From Aquabacterium sp. (GTDB lineage Bacteria; Pseudomonadota; Gammaproteobacteria; Burkholderiales; Burkholderiaceae_C), in the NCBI GenBank assembly GCA_030654555.1, contig JAURXG010000076.1:1-5001 (forward strand): 5,001 nt of DNA, given 5' to 3'. Position 1 is the stretch's first letter; each line of letters begins with the position of its first letter. A program made the position numbers and the translations under genes. Below are positions 1 to 5,001 of the stretch, in pieces. Under the pieces are notes generated by a model. That model searched no databases, was not told the DNA's origin, and saw only the letters and a list, made by a program, of their open reading frames with translations.

Positions 1-1
1 G

Positions 2-262
2 TTGCGCGGCGCAGCGCCCGAGATGGTCGGCCCGGTGCCGCCCGCCCGGGCTGTCGAGCCGCCGCGGGCGGGGCCGCCCCCCGCCGTGCCACCGCCCGCC
101 CCTGCAACACCTGCGGTCGAGCCCGCGCGCAGGACCTTGCCCGCACCGGTGGTGCGCCCACCGCGCGACGACGGCGAAGCGCGCGATGGTCGTGCCAATC
201 GGACCGGACCCGACAAGGCCCGCGAGCGTGAGGACCGGCGCGAGCGCGACGGCAGCCGCTAG
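2..262 (+). CDS. C-terminal part of a proline-rich hypothetical protein (5' end outside window)
   Basis: The reading frame is open from the first complete codon (base 2) and ends at TAG 260-262. It runs off the left edge, so the TTG at base 2 need not be a start. The visible 86 residues fall into two parts: about 55 residues dominated by Pro, Ala and Val, then about 30 residues rich in Arg, Asp and Glu ending in DGSR. Third codon positions are mostly G or C, as in real genes here. Such low-complexity tails occur on secreted or envelope proteins of Burkholderiales, for example FecR/DUF6600-like proteins, but no domain is visible and I do not assign a family. The gene converges on the esterase gene with only 20 bp between the two stops. 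Confidence that this is coding is moderate to good; function is unknown. Confidence 0.6.
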   Translation: MRGAAPEMVGPVPPARAVEPPRAGPPPAVPPPAPATPAVEPARRTLPAPVVRPPRDDGEARDGRANRTGPDKAREREDRRERDGSR

Positions 263-282
263 GCGTCAGGCACGCCGGCCGC

Positions 283-960
283 TCACTTCAGCAGCCAGGG
301 TTTCATCACTGCCCACACGGTGTCCAGCATCTGCGGATGGGCTGCGGCCAGCGGGTGGATGCGGTCGGGCTGGAACAGCTTGTCGGCCTGCGGCCCGTCC
401 GCCACGCCGGCCAGCAGGAAGGGCACCAGCGCGGCGCCCTCGGCCCGGGCCACGGTGGCGAACAGCGTCATGAAGTCCTGGCCGTAGCGCGCGCCGTAGT
501 TGGGCGGCACCCGCATGCCCACCACCATCACCCTGGCACCGCTGGCCTTGGCGGCGCGCACCATCGCCAGCAGGTTGTCGCGCGTCATGTCCAGTGGCAG
601 GCCACGCAGCGCGTCATTGCCCCCCAACTCGATCACGACATGGCTGGGCGCGTGCTGCGTCAGCAAGGCCGGCAGCCGCGAGCGGCCACCCGAGGTGGTG
701 TCGCCGCTGATGCTGGCGTTGATCACCCGGGCGCTGACCTTCTCCCGCGCCAGGCGCTGCTCGAGCAGCGCCACCCAGCCCGCGCCACGCGCCAGGCCGT
801 ACTCGGCCGACAGGCTGTCGCCCAGCACCAGCACCGTCCTGCCAGCGGGCCCCGCGGCCACGGCATCGCCGATACCCGTGCCCAGCGCGGCGCCCAGCAG
901 CAGGCTACAGTGCAGCAGCACCACTCGGCGCGACTGGCGTCGCGTCCCCCAGCATTCCAT
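283..960 (-). CDS. tesA: TesA-type GDSL arylesterase / lysophospholipase-thioesterase, periplasmic
   Basis: This 225-residue SGNH hydrolase resembles E. coli TesA, a periplasmic esterase acting on acyl thioesters, aryl esters and lysophospholipids. All catalytic blocks are present: GDSL (nucleophile Ser49), Gly86 in ISGDTTSGG, GGND with Asn115 (oxyanion hole), and DRIHP with Asp199 and His202. A signal peptide is visible: basic RRQSRR, a hydrophobic stretch at about 13-31, and a probable AVAA cleavage site near residue 36. The ATG at 958-960 is chosen because it supplies the basic n-region. In-frame ATGs at 972 and 975 would reach further into the divergent gene, and GTG codons at 924 and 921 would lose the basic residues. 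The Shine-Dalgarno is weak (TGGGA, 6 nt upstream). The gene is divergent from the YbbA-type ATPase, as tesA and ybbA are in E. coli. Family assignment is strong; the native substrate is not deducible. Confidence 0.93.
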   Translation of the reverse strand: MECWGTRRQSRRVVLLHCSLLLGAALGTGIGDAVAAGPAGRTVLVLGDSLSAEYGLARGAGWVALLEQRLAREKVSARVINASISGDTTSGGRSRLPALLTQHAPSHVVIELGGNDALRGLPLDMTRDNLLAMVRAAKASGARVMVVGMRVPPNYGARYGQDFMTLFATVARAEGAALVPFLLAGVADGPQADKLFQPDRIHPLAAAHPQMLDTVWAVMKPWLLK

Positions 961-1654
961 GAGCGATCCCATCATTGCGGTTGAGCATGTCACCCGCGCG
1001 GTCACCGATTCCACCGGCACGCTGACGATTCTCCACGACATCGACTTCACCCTGCAGCGACGGCAGTCGACCGCCATCGTCGGCGCGTCGGGCTCGGGCA
1101 AGAGCACGCTGCTGGCGCTGATCGCCGGGCTCGACCATCCCACCTCCGGCACGGTGCGGCTCGACGGCGAGGACATCTTCGCGCTGGACGAGGACCAGCG
1201 CGCCGGCCTGCGCGCGCGCAAGCTGGGTTTCGTGTTCCAGAGCTTCCAGCTGCTGGGCCACCTGAGCGCGCTCGAGAACGTGATGCTGCCGCTCGAGCTG
1301 CTGGGCCGCCGCGATGCACGCAGCCGCGCCACCGAGATGCTGCAGCGCGCGGGGCTGGGCGAACGGCTGGGCCACTATCCGCGCACCCTGTCGGGCGGCG
1401 AGCAGCAGCGTGTGGCGCTGGCGCGTGCCTTCGTCGTCGAGCCCGAGGTGCTGCTGGCCGACGAGCCCACCGGCAGCCTGGACCACGCCACCGGCGAGAA
1501 GGTGATGGCGCTGATGTTCGACATGAACCGCGAGACGGGGACCACGCTGGTCTTGGTCACCCACGACCGCAGCATCGCCGCACGCTGCGACCGGCAGCTG
1601 CACATCGAGGGTGGTCGCCTGCTGGAGCAGGTCGTCGCCGAGGTGCCGGTGTGA
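959..1654 (+). CDS. ybbA: YbbA-type ABC transporter ATP-binding protein (LolD/MacB-like)
   Basis: This 231-residue ABC ATPase carries every nucleotide-binding motif: Walker A GASGSGKS (42-49), Q-loop Gln94 in FVFQSFQLL, signature LSGGEQQR (144-151), Walker B LLADEP with Glu169, D-loop SLD (173-175) and H-loop His202 in VTHD. The SGGEQQR signature and FQSFQLL fit the LolD/MacB/YbbA group, which works with FtsX/MacB-like permeases on membrane lipids or lipoproteins and does not import small solutes. It is cytoplasmic and needs membrane partners. The ATG at 959 gives the typical N-terminus MSDPIIAVEHV and overlaps the divergent tesA start codon; no clear Shine-Dalgarno precedes it. The TGA overlaps the GTG of the M23 peptidase gene. 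No YbbP-type permease follows within the window, so its transmembrane partner must be encoded elsewhere or has been lost. ATPase identity is certain; the YbbA label rests on the tesA neighbour. Confidence 0.93.
   Translation: MSDPIIAVEHVTRAVTDSTGTLTILHDIDFTLQRRQSTAIVGASGSGKSTLLALIAGLDHPTSGTVRLDGEDIFALDEDQRAGLRARKLGFVFQSFQLLGHLSALENVMLPLELLGRRDARSRATEMLQRAGLGERLGHYPRTLSGGEQQRVALARAFVVEPEVLLADEPTGSLDHATGEKVMALMFDMNRETGTTLVLVTHDRSIAARCDRQLHIEGGRLLEQVVAEVPV
1640..1645 (+). promoter_or_regulatory. Ribosome binding site fixing the GTG start of the M23 peptidase
   Basis: GAGGTG lies inside the last codons of the ABC ATPase gene, 5 nt before the GTG at 1651. It matches the 16S rRNA anti-Shine-Dalgarno well and supports the GTG start within the GTGA overlap, which implies translational coupling. 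Confidence 0.65.
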
Positions 1655-2544
1655 GCTTGGCCGGGCGCCGGGCCAGGCCCTCGGCGCTGCTGTTGCTGGT
1701 GGCGGCGCTGGGCGCGCCCGGGTCGGCAGCGGCGCAGACACTGCCACAAGCGTCGCCGCAGGCGCTGCCGCAAGCGCTGCCGCAAGCGCTGCCGCAGGCG
1801 CGGCCGACACCCGGCGGCGTGGCGCTGGTGCCGCTGGGCGCCGCACCCGAGGCGCCTCAGGCGCAACTGGCCGGCGTGCCGGTGCTGGTGACGGGCAGCC
1901 CGCTGGGCTGGACCGCGGTGGTCGGCGTGGCGCTGTCGTCGCAGCCGGGCACTGCGCAGCTGCAGGTGCAGCGCGGCGCGGCGCCGGCGGCCTTGCAGGA
2001 CTTCAGCATCCAGCCCTACCGCTACGCCGAGCAGCGCCTGAAGGTGGCGCCGCGCCATGTCGAGCTGTCGCCCGAGGACCTGGCGCGCCACGAGCGAGAA
2101 CGCGCGCACCAGGCCACGCTGATCGCCCGCTTCAGCGCGCCGCTGCCGGCCACGCTGCGCATGCAGCCGCCGGTGTCCGGGCCGCGGTCGGGCTCGTTCG
2201 GGCTGCGCCGGGTGTTCAACGGCCAGCCGCGCAGCCCGCACAGCGGCATGGACATCGCCGCGGCCAGCGGCGTGCCGGTGACGGCTCCGCTGGCCGGGCG
2301 GGTGGTCGACACCGGCGACTACTTCTTCGACGGCAACACCGTGTGGATCGACCACGGCGCCGGGCTGCTGTCGATGCTGTGCCACCTCAGCGCCATCGGC
2401 GTGCGGCCGGGCGACGAGGTGAAGTCGGGCGACGTGCTGGGCGCGGTGGGCGCCACCGGCCGCGTGACCGGGCCGCACCTGCACTGGTCGGTCAGCCTGA
2501 ACCGCGTGATGGTCGACCCGGCGCTGTTCCTGGCCGCCGACTGA
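1651..2544 (+). CDS. Secreted M23 (LytM-type) metallopeptidase
   Basis: A 297-residue zinc endopeptidase predicted to cleave peptidoglycan cross-links in the periplasm. A signal peptide with basic start (RRAR), hydrophobic core (about 12-22) and AAA/Q cleavage near residue 28 is followed by five LPQA-type repeats (31-50). A region at about 53-110 (GGVALVPLG ... GWTAVVGVALSSQPG) looks like the M23 N-terminal domain (Peptidase_M23_N). The catalytic domain spans about 180-293. Zinc ligands His197 and Asp201 (HSGMD) and His278, with catalytic His245 (CHLS) and His276 (HLH), are all present, so the enzyme should be active, unlike the degenerate LytM domains of EnvC or NlpD. It starts at GTG with overlap GTGA to the ABC ATPase stop, so the two genes are probably co-translated. 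The 3' end converges on the prolyl isomerase gene. Exact bond specificity cannot be read from the sequence. Confidence 0.92.
   Translation: MSLAGRRARPSALLLLVAALGAPGSAAAQTLPQASPQALPQALPQALPQARPTPGGVALVPLGAAPEAPQAQLAGVPVLVTGSPLGWTAVVGVALSSQPGTAQLQVQRGAAPAALQDFSIQPYRYAEQRLKVAPRHVELSPEDLARHERERAHQATLIARFSAPLPATLRMQPPVSGPRSGSFGLRRVFNGQPRSPHSGMDIAAASGVPVTAPLAGRVVDTGDYFFDGNTVWIDHGAGLLSMLCHLSAIGVRPGDEVKSGDVLGAVGATGRVTGPHLHWSVSLNRVMVDPALFLAAD
1741..1800 (+). repeat. Five tandem 12-bp coding repeats, (L/S)PQA x5
   Basis: Five exact-length 12-bp units of consensus CTGCCGCARGCG encode LPQA, SPQA, LPQA, LPQA, LPQA (residues 31-50 of the M23 peptidase). Units 3 and 4 are identical, unit 5 differs by a silent A/G change in the Gln codon, unit 1 has silent changes, and unit 2 has TCG for CTG. 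The array begins two residues after the predicted signal-peptide cleavage site and forms a flexible Pro/Gln/Ala linker. The unit length is a multiple of three, so copy-number change would keep the frame. Confidence 0.9.
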
Positions 2545-2568
2545 CGGCGCCATGAAGAAGGGGCGCCG
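2545..2568. terminator. Hairpin between convergent genes, possible bidirectional terminator
   Basis: CGGCGCC at 2545-2551 pairs perfectly with GGCGCCG at 2562-2568 across a 10-nt loop, directly after the stop of the M23 gene and about 30 bp beyond the stop of the convergent isomerase gene. Neither side has a clear T-tract, so this is only a candidate factor-independent terminator. The rest of this short gap (2569-2597) shows nothing else. Confidence 0.45.
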
Positions 2569-2597
2569 CAGCGCACCTTGTATCCAGCTCGAGGGGC

Positions 2598-3410
2598 TTA
2601 CTGCCCGGCGAACTTGTAGTCGGTCTTGGCAGCCTTGCGCATGTCGTCCTGGAACTTCTGCAGCTTGACCTGGGCCAGGCGTTGCTGGATCTGCGGCTTC
2701 ACGCCTTCGAAGTCGGGGAACTGCGCGTCGCGCGTGTCGTCGAGCCGGATGATGTGGAAGCCGAACTGCGTCTTCACCGGCGTCTCGGTCATCTCGCCCT
2801 TCTTCAGCTTGGCCATCGCCTGGCCGAACTCGGGCACGTAGGACTCGGGCTTGGCGAAGTCGAGGTCGCCGCCGTTGGCGCCAGACCCCGGGTCCTTGCT
2901 CTTGGCCTTGGCCAGGTCCTCGAACTTGGCGCCGCCCTTGATCTGGGCGATCAGCGCCTTGGCCTCGTCTTCGCCTTCGACCAGGATGTGGCTGGCGCGG
3001 TATTCGGTGCCGGTGGCCTGGGCCTTGAACTTGTCGTACTCGGCCTTGGCCTCGGCGTCGGTGACCGGGTTCTTGCGCTTGAAGTCCTCGAACAGCTCGC
3101 GGATCAGGATGCTCTCGCGCGCCAGTTCCATCTGCGCCTTGTAGTCGGCCTGGCCGGCGATGCCGCGCTTGACGGCCTCTTGCGAGAAGATCTCGCGGCG
3201 CACCACCTCGTCCTTGGCCATGCCCTGCATCTCGGGCGAGATCTGCTGGCCGGCGCGCTGGGCCTGCTGCAGCAGGGTGTCGACACGGGCCTTGGGCACG
3301 GCCTTGCCGTTGACGATGGCGATGTTCTGGGCATTGGCCGCCAGCGGCAGCAGCAGGGCGGCGGCCAGGGCGGTGGCAGAGGCGCGGACGACAAAGGACT
3401 TGCGGATCAT
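2598..3410 (-). CDS. Periplasmic parvulin-type peptidyl-prolyl cis-trans isomerase (PpiC/SurA-like)
   Basis: A 270-residue peptidyl-prolyl isomerase and probable chaperone for exported proteins. The signal peptide is clear: MIRK, a hydrophobic Ala/Leu core, and cleavage at ANA/QN near residue 27, so it acts in the periplasm. Residues 28-135 form the helical N-terminal region typical of SurA/PrsA-like proteins, starting with AIVNGKAVPK. The rotamase domain spans about 137-226, with the parvulin hallmarks SHILV (His141), the GANGGDLDF segment (178-185) and FGFHII (His219). A charged helical tail follows. The ATG at 3410 is preferred over an in-frame extension back to 3524, because the extension overlaps bolA and has no signal sequence. 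Upstream there is only a weak GAAAG. The gene is last in the minus-strand run after yciB and bolA. Family is certain; client proteins are unknown. Confidence 0.93.
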   Translation of the reverse strand: MIRKSFVVRASATALAAALLLPLAANAQNIAIVNGKAVPKARVDTLLQQAQRAGQQISPEMQGMAKDEVVRREIFSQEAVKRGIAGQADYKAQMELARESILIRELFEDFKRKNPVTDAEAKAEYDKFKAQATGTEYRASHILVEGEDEAKALIAQIKGGAKFEDLAKAKSKDPGSGANGGDLDFAKPESYVPEFGQAMAKLKKGEMTETPVKTQFGFHIIRLDDTRDAQFPDFEGVKPQIQQRLAQVKLQKFQDDMRKAAKTDYKFAGQ

Positions 3411-3440
3411 GGGCAGGGCTTTCAGGGGGCTTGGGTCGCG

Positions 3441-3454
3441 CACCCGGCAGGGTG
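3441..3454 (-). other. Small hairpin in the bolA-isomerase gap
   Basis: CACCC (3441-3445) and GGGTG (3450-3454) form a perfect 5-bp stem with a 4-nt loop in the 73-nt gap between the bolA stop and the isomerase start. No T-tract follows in the direction of transcription, and no convincing -35/-10 pair is visible. It may be an mRNA structure that tunes isomerase expression, or chance in GC-rich DNA. Confidence 0.25.
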
Positions 3455-3483
3455 GCGTGAGAGGAAGGGCCAACAGCGCCGGA

Positions 3484-3756
3484 TCAGGCCTCGGCGGGGC
3501 AACGCGCCTCGATCGCCAGGGCATGAACGCCCTGGGGTATCACGTCGCGCAGGGCATCATACACAAGGCGATGGCGCGCCACGCGGCTCAGGCCGGTGAG
3601 CTGATCGCTGACCAGCTTGACCCGGAAATGCGAGCCTTCGCCGGCACCGGCGTGGCCGGCGTGCAGGTGGCTTTCGTTGATGACCTGCAGGCTGCGCATC
3701 GGCGCCAGCGTGGCGCGCAGCGTAGCCTCGATGAGTTGTTCGGTGACGCCGTTCAT
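3484..3756 (-). CDS. bolA: BolA family protein
   Basis: A 90-residue BolA-family protein, the usual size. BolA proteins bind monothiol glutaredoxins through a shared [2Fe-2S] cluster and act in iron-sulfur/redox handling; the E. coli member also influences transcription and cell shape. The diagnostic core HFRVKLVSDQLTG (43-55) is present, followed by ARHRLVYDAL (60-69) with the invariant His62 that can ligate the cluster, and the terminal strand GVHALAIEA (76-84). A His-rich stretch, HLHAGHAGAGEGSH (30-43), contains additional candidate ligands. The ATG overlaps the yciB stop (ATGA), with AAGGA 6 nt upstream, so translation is probably coupled to yciB. No partner glutaredoxin gene is in the window. 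Whether it is a transcription factor or an Fe-S maturation partner cannot be decided from the sequence. Confidence 0.92.
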   Translation of the reverse strand: MNGVTEQLIEATLRATLAPMRSLQVINESHLHAGHAGAGEGSHFRVKLVSDQLTGLSRVARHRLVYDALRDVIPQGVHALAIEARCPAEA

Positions 3757-4397
3757 GGTTGGTCCTTGGCAGGCGCCGGGTCTTCTTCGGGCAGGTGCCG
3801 GCTGATGTAGAGCCCTTGCCCGAGGGTGAACAGCAGCATCAGGCCGATGCCGCCGAACAGCTTGAAGTTGACCCAGGTGTCGGTGGCGAAGTTGAAGGCC
3901 ACCCACAGGTTGAGCACGCCCATCGCCGCGAAGAACGCCGCCCAGGCCAGGCTCAGGCGGGTCCACACGCCCTCGGGCAGCTGCAGCTGCTCGCCCAGCA
4001 TCAGCTTGAGCAGGTTGCGCCCGAACACGAACTGGCTGATCAGGAACGACAGCCCCATCGCCCAGTACAGGCCGGTGGGCTTCCACTTGATGAAGGTCTC
4101 GCTGTGCAGCCACACGGTCAACCCGCCCAGCACCACCACCAGCGCCAGGCTGATCCACAGCATCAGGTCGACCTTCTTGCCGCGCAGCTTGAGCCAGGCC
4201 ACCTGCACCAGCGAGGCGATGATCACCACCACCGTGGCCAGCATCACCGGCGCCTCGGCGGTGCCGACCTGGCCGCCGGCCACCATGAAGCCCAGGTGCT
4301 GGGTGGCGAACGCCGCGGCCCACTCCTTGTGGGATTCGGTGTACTTGAAGGTGCCGAAAAACAGCAGGATCGGCAGAAAGTCGAGCAGTAGCTTCAT
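3753..4397 (-). CDS. yciB: YciB / septation protein A family inner-membrane protein
   Basis: A 214-residue polytopic inner-membrane protein of the YciB/IspA (intracellular septation protein A) family, linked in enterobacteria to envelope integrity and cell division. Family signatures are MKLLLDFLPILLFF at the start, LVVVLGGLTVWLHSETFIKWKPT (86-108), GVWTRLSLAWAAFF (143-156), DTWVNFKLFG (173-182) and YISRHLPEED (197-206). About five to six hydrophobic segments are visible, near 3-17, 52-69, 78-97, 110-126, 149-168 and 179-197. It is about 30 residues longer than I recall for E. coli YciB, the extra part lying at about 20-50 after the first hydrophobic segment. The ATG at 4397 gives the canonical MKLLLDFLP; a GTG-started extension of 10 residues adds nothing family-like. 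The stop overlaps bolA (ATGA). Shine-Dalgarno is poor. Confidence 0.93.
   Translation of the reverse strand: MKLLLDFLPILLFFGTFKYTESHKEWAAAFATQHLGFMVAGGQVGTAEAPVMLATVVVIIASLVQVAWLKLRGKKVDLMLWISLALVVVLGGLTVWLHSETFIKWKPTGLYWAMGLSFLISQFVFGRNLLKLMLGEQLQLPEGVWTRLSLAWAAFFAAMGVLNLWVAFNFATDTWVNFKLFGGIGLMLLFTLGQGLYISRHLPEEDPAPAKDQP
3763..3767 (-). promoter_or_regulatory. Ribosome binding site of bolA inside yciB
   Basis: On the minus strand AAGGA lies 6 nt before the bolA ATG, within the last codons of yciB. It is one of the clearest Shine-Dalgarno matches in the window and supports the start inside the ATGA overlap. Confidence 0.6.
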
Positions 4398-4417
4398 GCG
4401 CGGGCAGTGTATCGATC

Positions 4418-4449
4418 GGCCGGGCACCGGCCTGCGCGTATTTCACGCG
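4418..4449 (-). other. Pair of adjacent hairpins in the msrB-yciB gap
   Basis: Two 15-nt perfect inverted repeats sit side by side, separated by 2 nt. GGCCGG-GCA-CCGGCC (4418-4432) has a 6-bp stem and 3-nt loop; CGCGT-ATTTC-ACGCG (4435-4449) has a 5-bp stem and 5-nt loop. Both lie in the 76-nt gap between msrB and yciB. There is no T-tract after them, so a classical intrinsic terminator is not supported. They could be an attenuator, an RNA-processing site, or (the AT-centred one) an operator. The gap also holds TACACT (a weak -10 match) near 4410, but without a recognisable -35. Confidence 0.35.
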
Positions 4450-4473
4450 GGCGGGCTTTGCAGGCGTTCACGC

Positions 4474-4920
4474 TCAGGCCTTGGGCACGAAGTCGATCGC
4501 CGCCGAGTTGATGCAGTAGCGCTCGCCGGTGGGCTCGGGGCCGTCGTCGAAGACATGGCCCAGGTGGGTGCCGCACTGCGCGCAACGCACCTCCACCCGC
4601 ACCATGCCGTGGCTGGTGTCGGTGATGCGCTCGATGCGGCCGGGCGCTATGTCCTGGTACCAACTGGGCCAGCCGCAGCCGGCGTCGAACTTGGCCTCGC
4701 TCTGGAACAGCACCTGGCCGCAGCCGACGCAGCGGTAGGCGCCGTCCTGCCAATGGTCCCAGTAGCGGCCGGTGAAGGGCCGCTCGGTGGCGGCCTTTCG
4801 CGCCACCTCGAACTGCATCGGATCGAGTTGGGCGCGCCACTCGGCCTCGCTCTTGCGCACCGGGTAGCGCGGGTCGTCCTGGGGATGGGGTTCGGGGTGC
4901 TTCTTGCTGAAGGGGTTCAT
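4474..4920 (-). CDS. msrB: Peptide-methionine (R)-S-oxide reductase MsrB
   Basis: A 148-residue cytoplasmic enzyme (no signal peptide) that reduces the R-epimer of methionine sulfoxide in proteins, using thioredoxin. Motifs in order are: start of the SelR fold at about 24-50 (SEAEWRAQLDPMQFEVAR ... RPFTG), zinc-binding CVGC (Cys64, Cys67), KFDAGCGWPSWY (77-88), zinc-binding CAQC (Cys113, Cys116), THLGHVFDDGPEPTG (118-132) and RYCINSAAIDF with catalytic Cys136. Cys82 is at the position used as resolving cysteine in many MsrBs, so a Cys136-Cys82 disulfide recycled by thioredoxin is likely. The tail ends soon after the fold, so it is a stand-alone domain and not an MsrA-MsrB fusion. The ATG at 4920 overlaps the stop of the upstream selO frame (ATGA), implying translational coupling. 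Identity is very secure. Confidence 0.97.
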   Translation of the reverse strand: MNPFSKKHPEPHPQDDPRYPVRKSEAEWRAQLDPMQFEVARKAATERPFTGRYWDHWQDGAYRCVGCGQVLFQSEAKFDAGCGWPSWYQDIAPGRIERITDTSHGMVRVEVRCAQCGTHLGHVFDDGPEPTGERYCINSAAIDFVPKA

Positions 4921-5001
4921 GACGAGCAGGACACTTCGAGGTGGTGGGACCAGTCGGGCGGCAGCGCGGCGTAGGCCGCGGGCGCCTGCGGGTGTTCGTC
5001 G
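4917..5001 (-). CDS. selO: C-terminal end of SelO (YdiU) protein adenylyltransferase, partial
   Basis: Reading leftwards from the window edge, an open frame encodes the last 27 residues of a protein, DEHPQAPAAYAALPPDWSHH then LEVSCSS, ending at TGA 4919-4917. The ending P-P-[DE]-W-x(3)-LEVSCSS matches the highly conserved C-terminus of SelO/YdiU pseudokinases, which transfer AMP from ATP to Ser/Thr/Tyr of redox proteins. In animal selenoprotein O the selenocysteine lies three residues from the end; here that place is Cys, as usual in bacteria. The stop overlaps the msrB ATG, so both genes are likely translated from one message. The kinase-fold body is outside the window, so identification rests on this tail and on the msrB neighbour. 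Confidence 0.82.
   Translation of the reverse strand, partial: DEHPQAPAAYAALPPDWSHHLEVSCSS

Noticed and set aside
262..276. GGCGT/ACGCC 5-bp inverted repeat between the first two convergent genes
   Set aside because: Short stem with no T-tract in either direction; in DNA this GC-rich such repeats are common, so it is not called as a terminator.
500..958. N-terminal extension of the ABC ATPase back to base 500
   Set aside because: The extension is antisense to the esterase catalytic domain and unlike any ABC N-terminus; ATG 959 gives the usual start.
961..1332. N-terminal extension of the esterase beyond 960
   Set aside because: It would overlap the ATPase Walker A region and remove the signal peptide from the N-terminus; the family length fits a start at 960.
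1375..2553. 392-residue open frame on the minus strand across ybbA and the M23 gene
   Set aside because: Arg/Ala/Gln/His-rich low-complexity translation with no motif; it is the antisense shadow of two genes with complete catalytic motifs.
3411..3524. Upstream extension of the isomerase to an ATG at 3524
   Set aside because: It overlaps the end of bolA, is Arg/Pro-rich without a signal sequence, and buries the obvious signal peptide starting at 3410.
2682..3599. 305-residue plus-strand frame opposite the isomerase gene
   Set aside because: Leu/Gly/Val-rich repetitive translation typical of the complement of a GC-rich gene; the isomerase on the minus strand has a signal peptide and parvulin motifs.
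1..5001. Mobile element, CRISPR array, tRNA or rRNA
   Set aside because: No terminal inverted repeats with transposase, no spaced direct repeats, and no tRNA- or rRNA-like segments were seen; the window is nearly all protein-coding housekeeping genes.

Overview
This 5-kb window is very GC-rich (roughly 70% by eye) and almost completely coding. Gene content and order, together with the protein sequences, suggest a beta-proteobacterium of the order Burkholderiales, probably near the Rubrivivax/Leptothrix/Ideonella group. That placement is inferred from synteny and family resemblance, not from a search. Many long opposite-strand frames exist, but they are GC-driven shadows of the real genes.

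Left part (1-2544). The window opens with the C-terminal tail of a proline-rich, then strongly charged, protein (+). It converges on a TesA-type GDSL arylesterase/thioesterase (-). The esterase is head-to-head with a YbbA-type (LolD/MacB-like) ABC ATPase (+), and the two ATG codons overlap on the palindrome CATG, so there is no intergenic region at all. The ATPase stop overlaps (GTGA) the GTG start of a secreted M23/LytM-type metallopeptidase, where a YbbP-type permease might have been expected. The peptidase has five perfect-length 12-bp repeats, (L/S)PQA, just after its signal peptide.

Right part (2598-5001). All genes are on the minus strand, and transcription runs from right to left: selO (only the last 27 codons are present), msrB, yciB, bolA, then a periplasmic parvulin-type prolyl isomerase. 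selO/msrB and yciB/bolA are joined by ATGA stop/start overlaps. The msrB-yciB and bolA-isomerase gaps are about 75 nt each and contain small hairpins. A GC-rich hairpin separates the isomerase from the convergent M23 gene.

Functionally the window combines protein and redox repair (SelO AMPylase, MsrB), iron-sulfur/redox regulation (BolA), inner-membrane and envelope maintenance (YciB, prolyl isomerase, M23 peptidase), and the TesA-YbbA lipid-handling pair. There is no mobile element, CRISPR array, tRNA or rRNA. The gene families are all known. The least ordinary features are the esterase-ATPase-peptidase arrangement without a permease, the overlapping divergent start codons, the LPQA repeat, and the translationally coupled selO-msrB pair.
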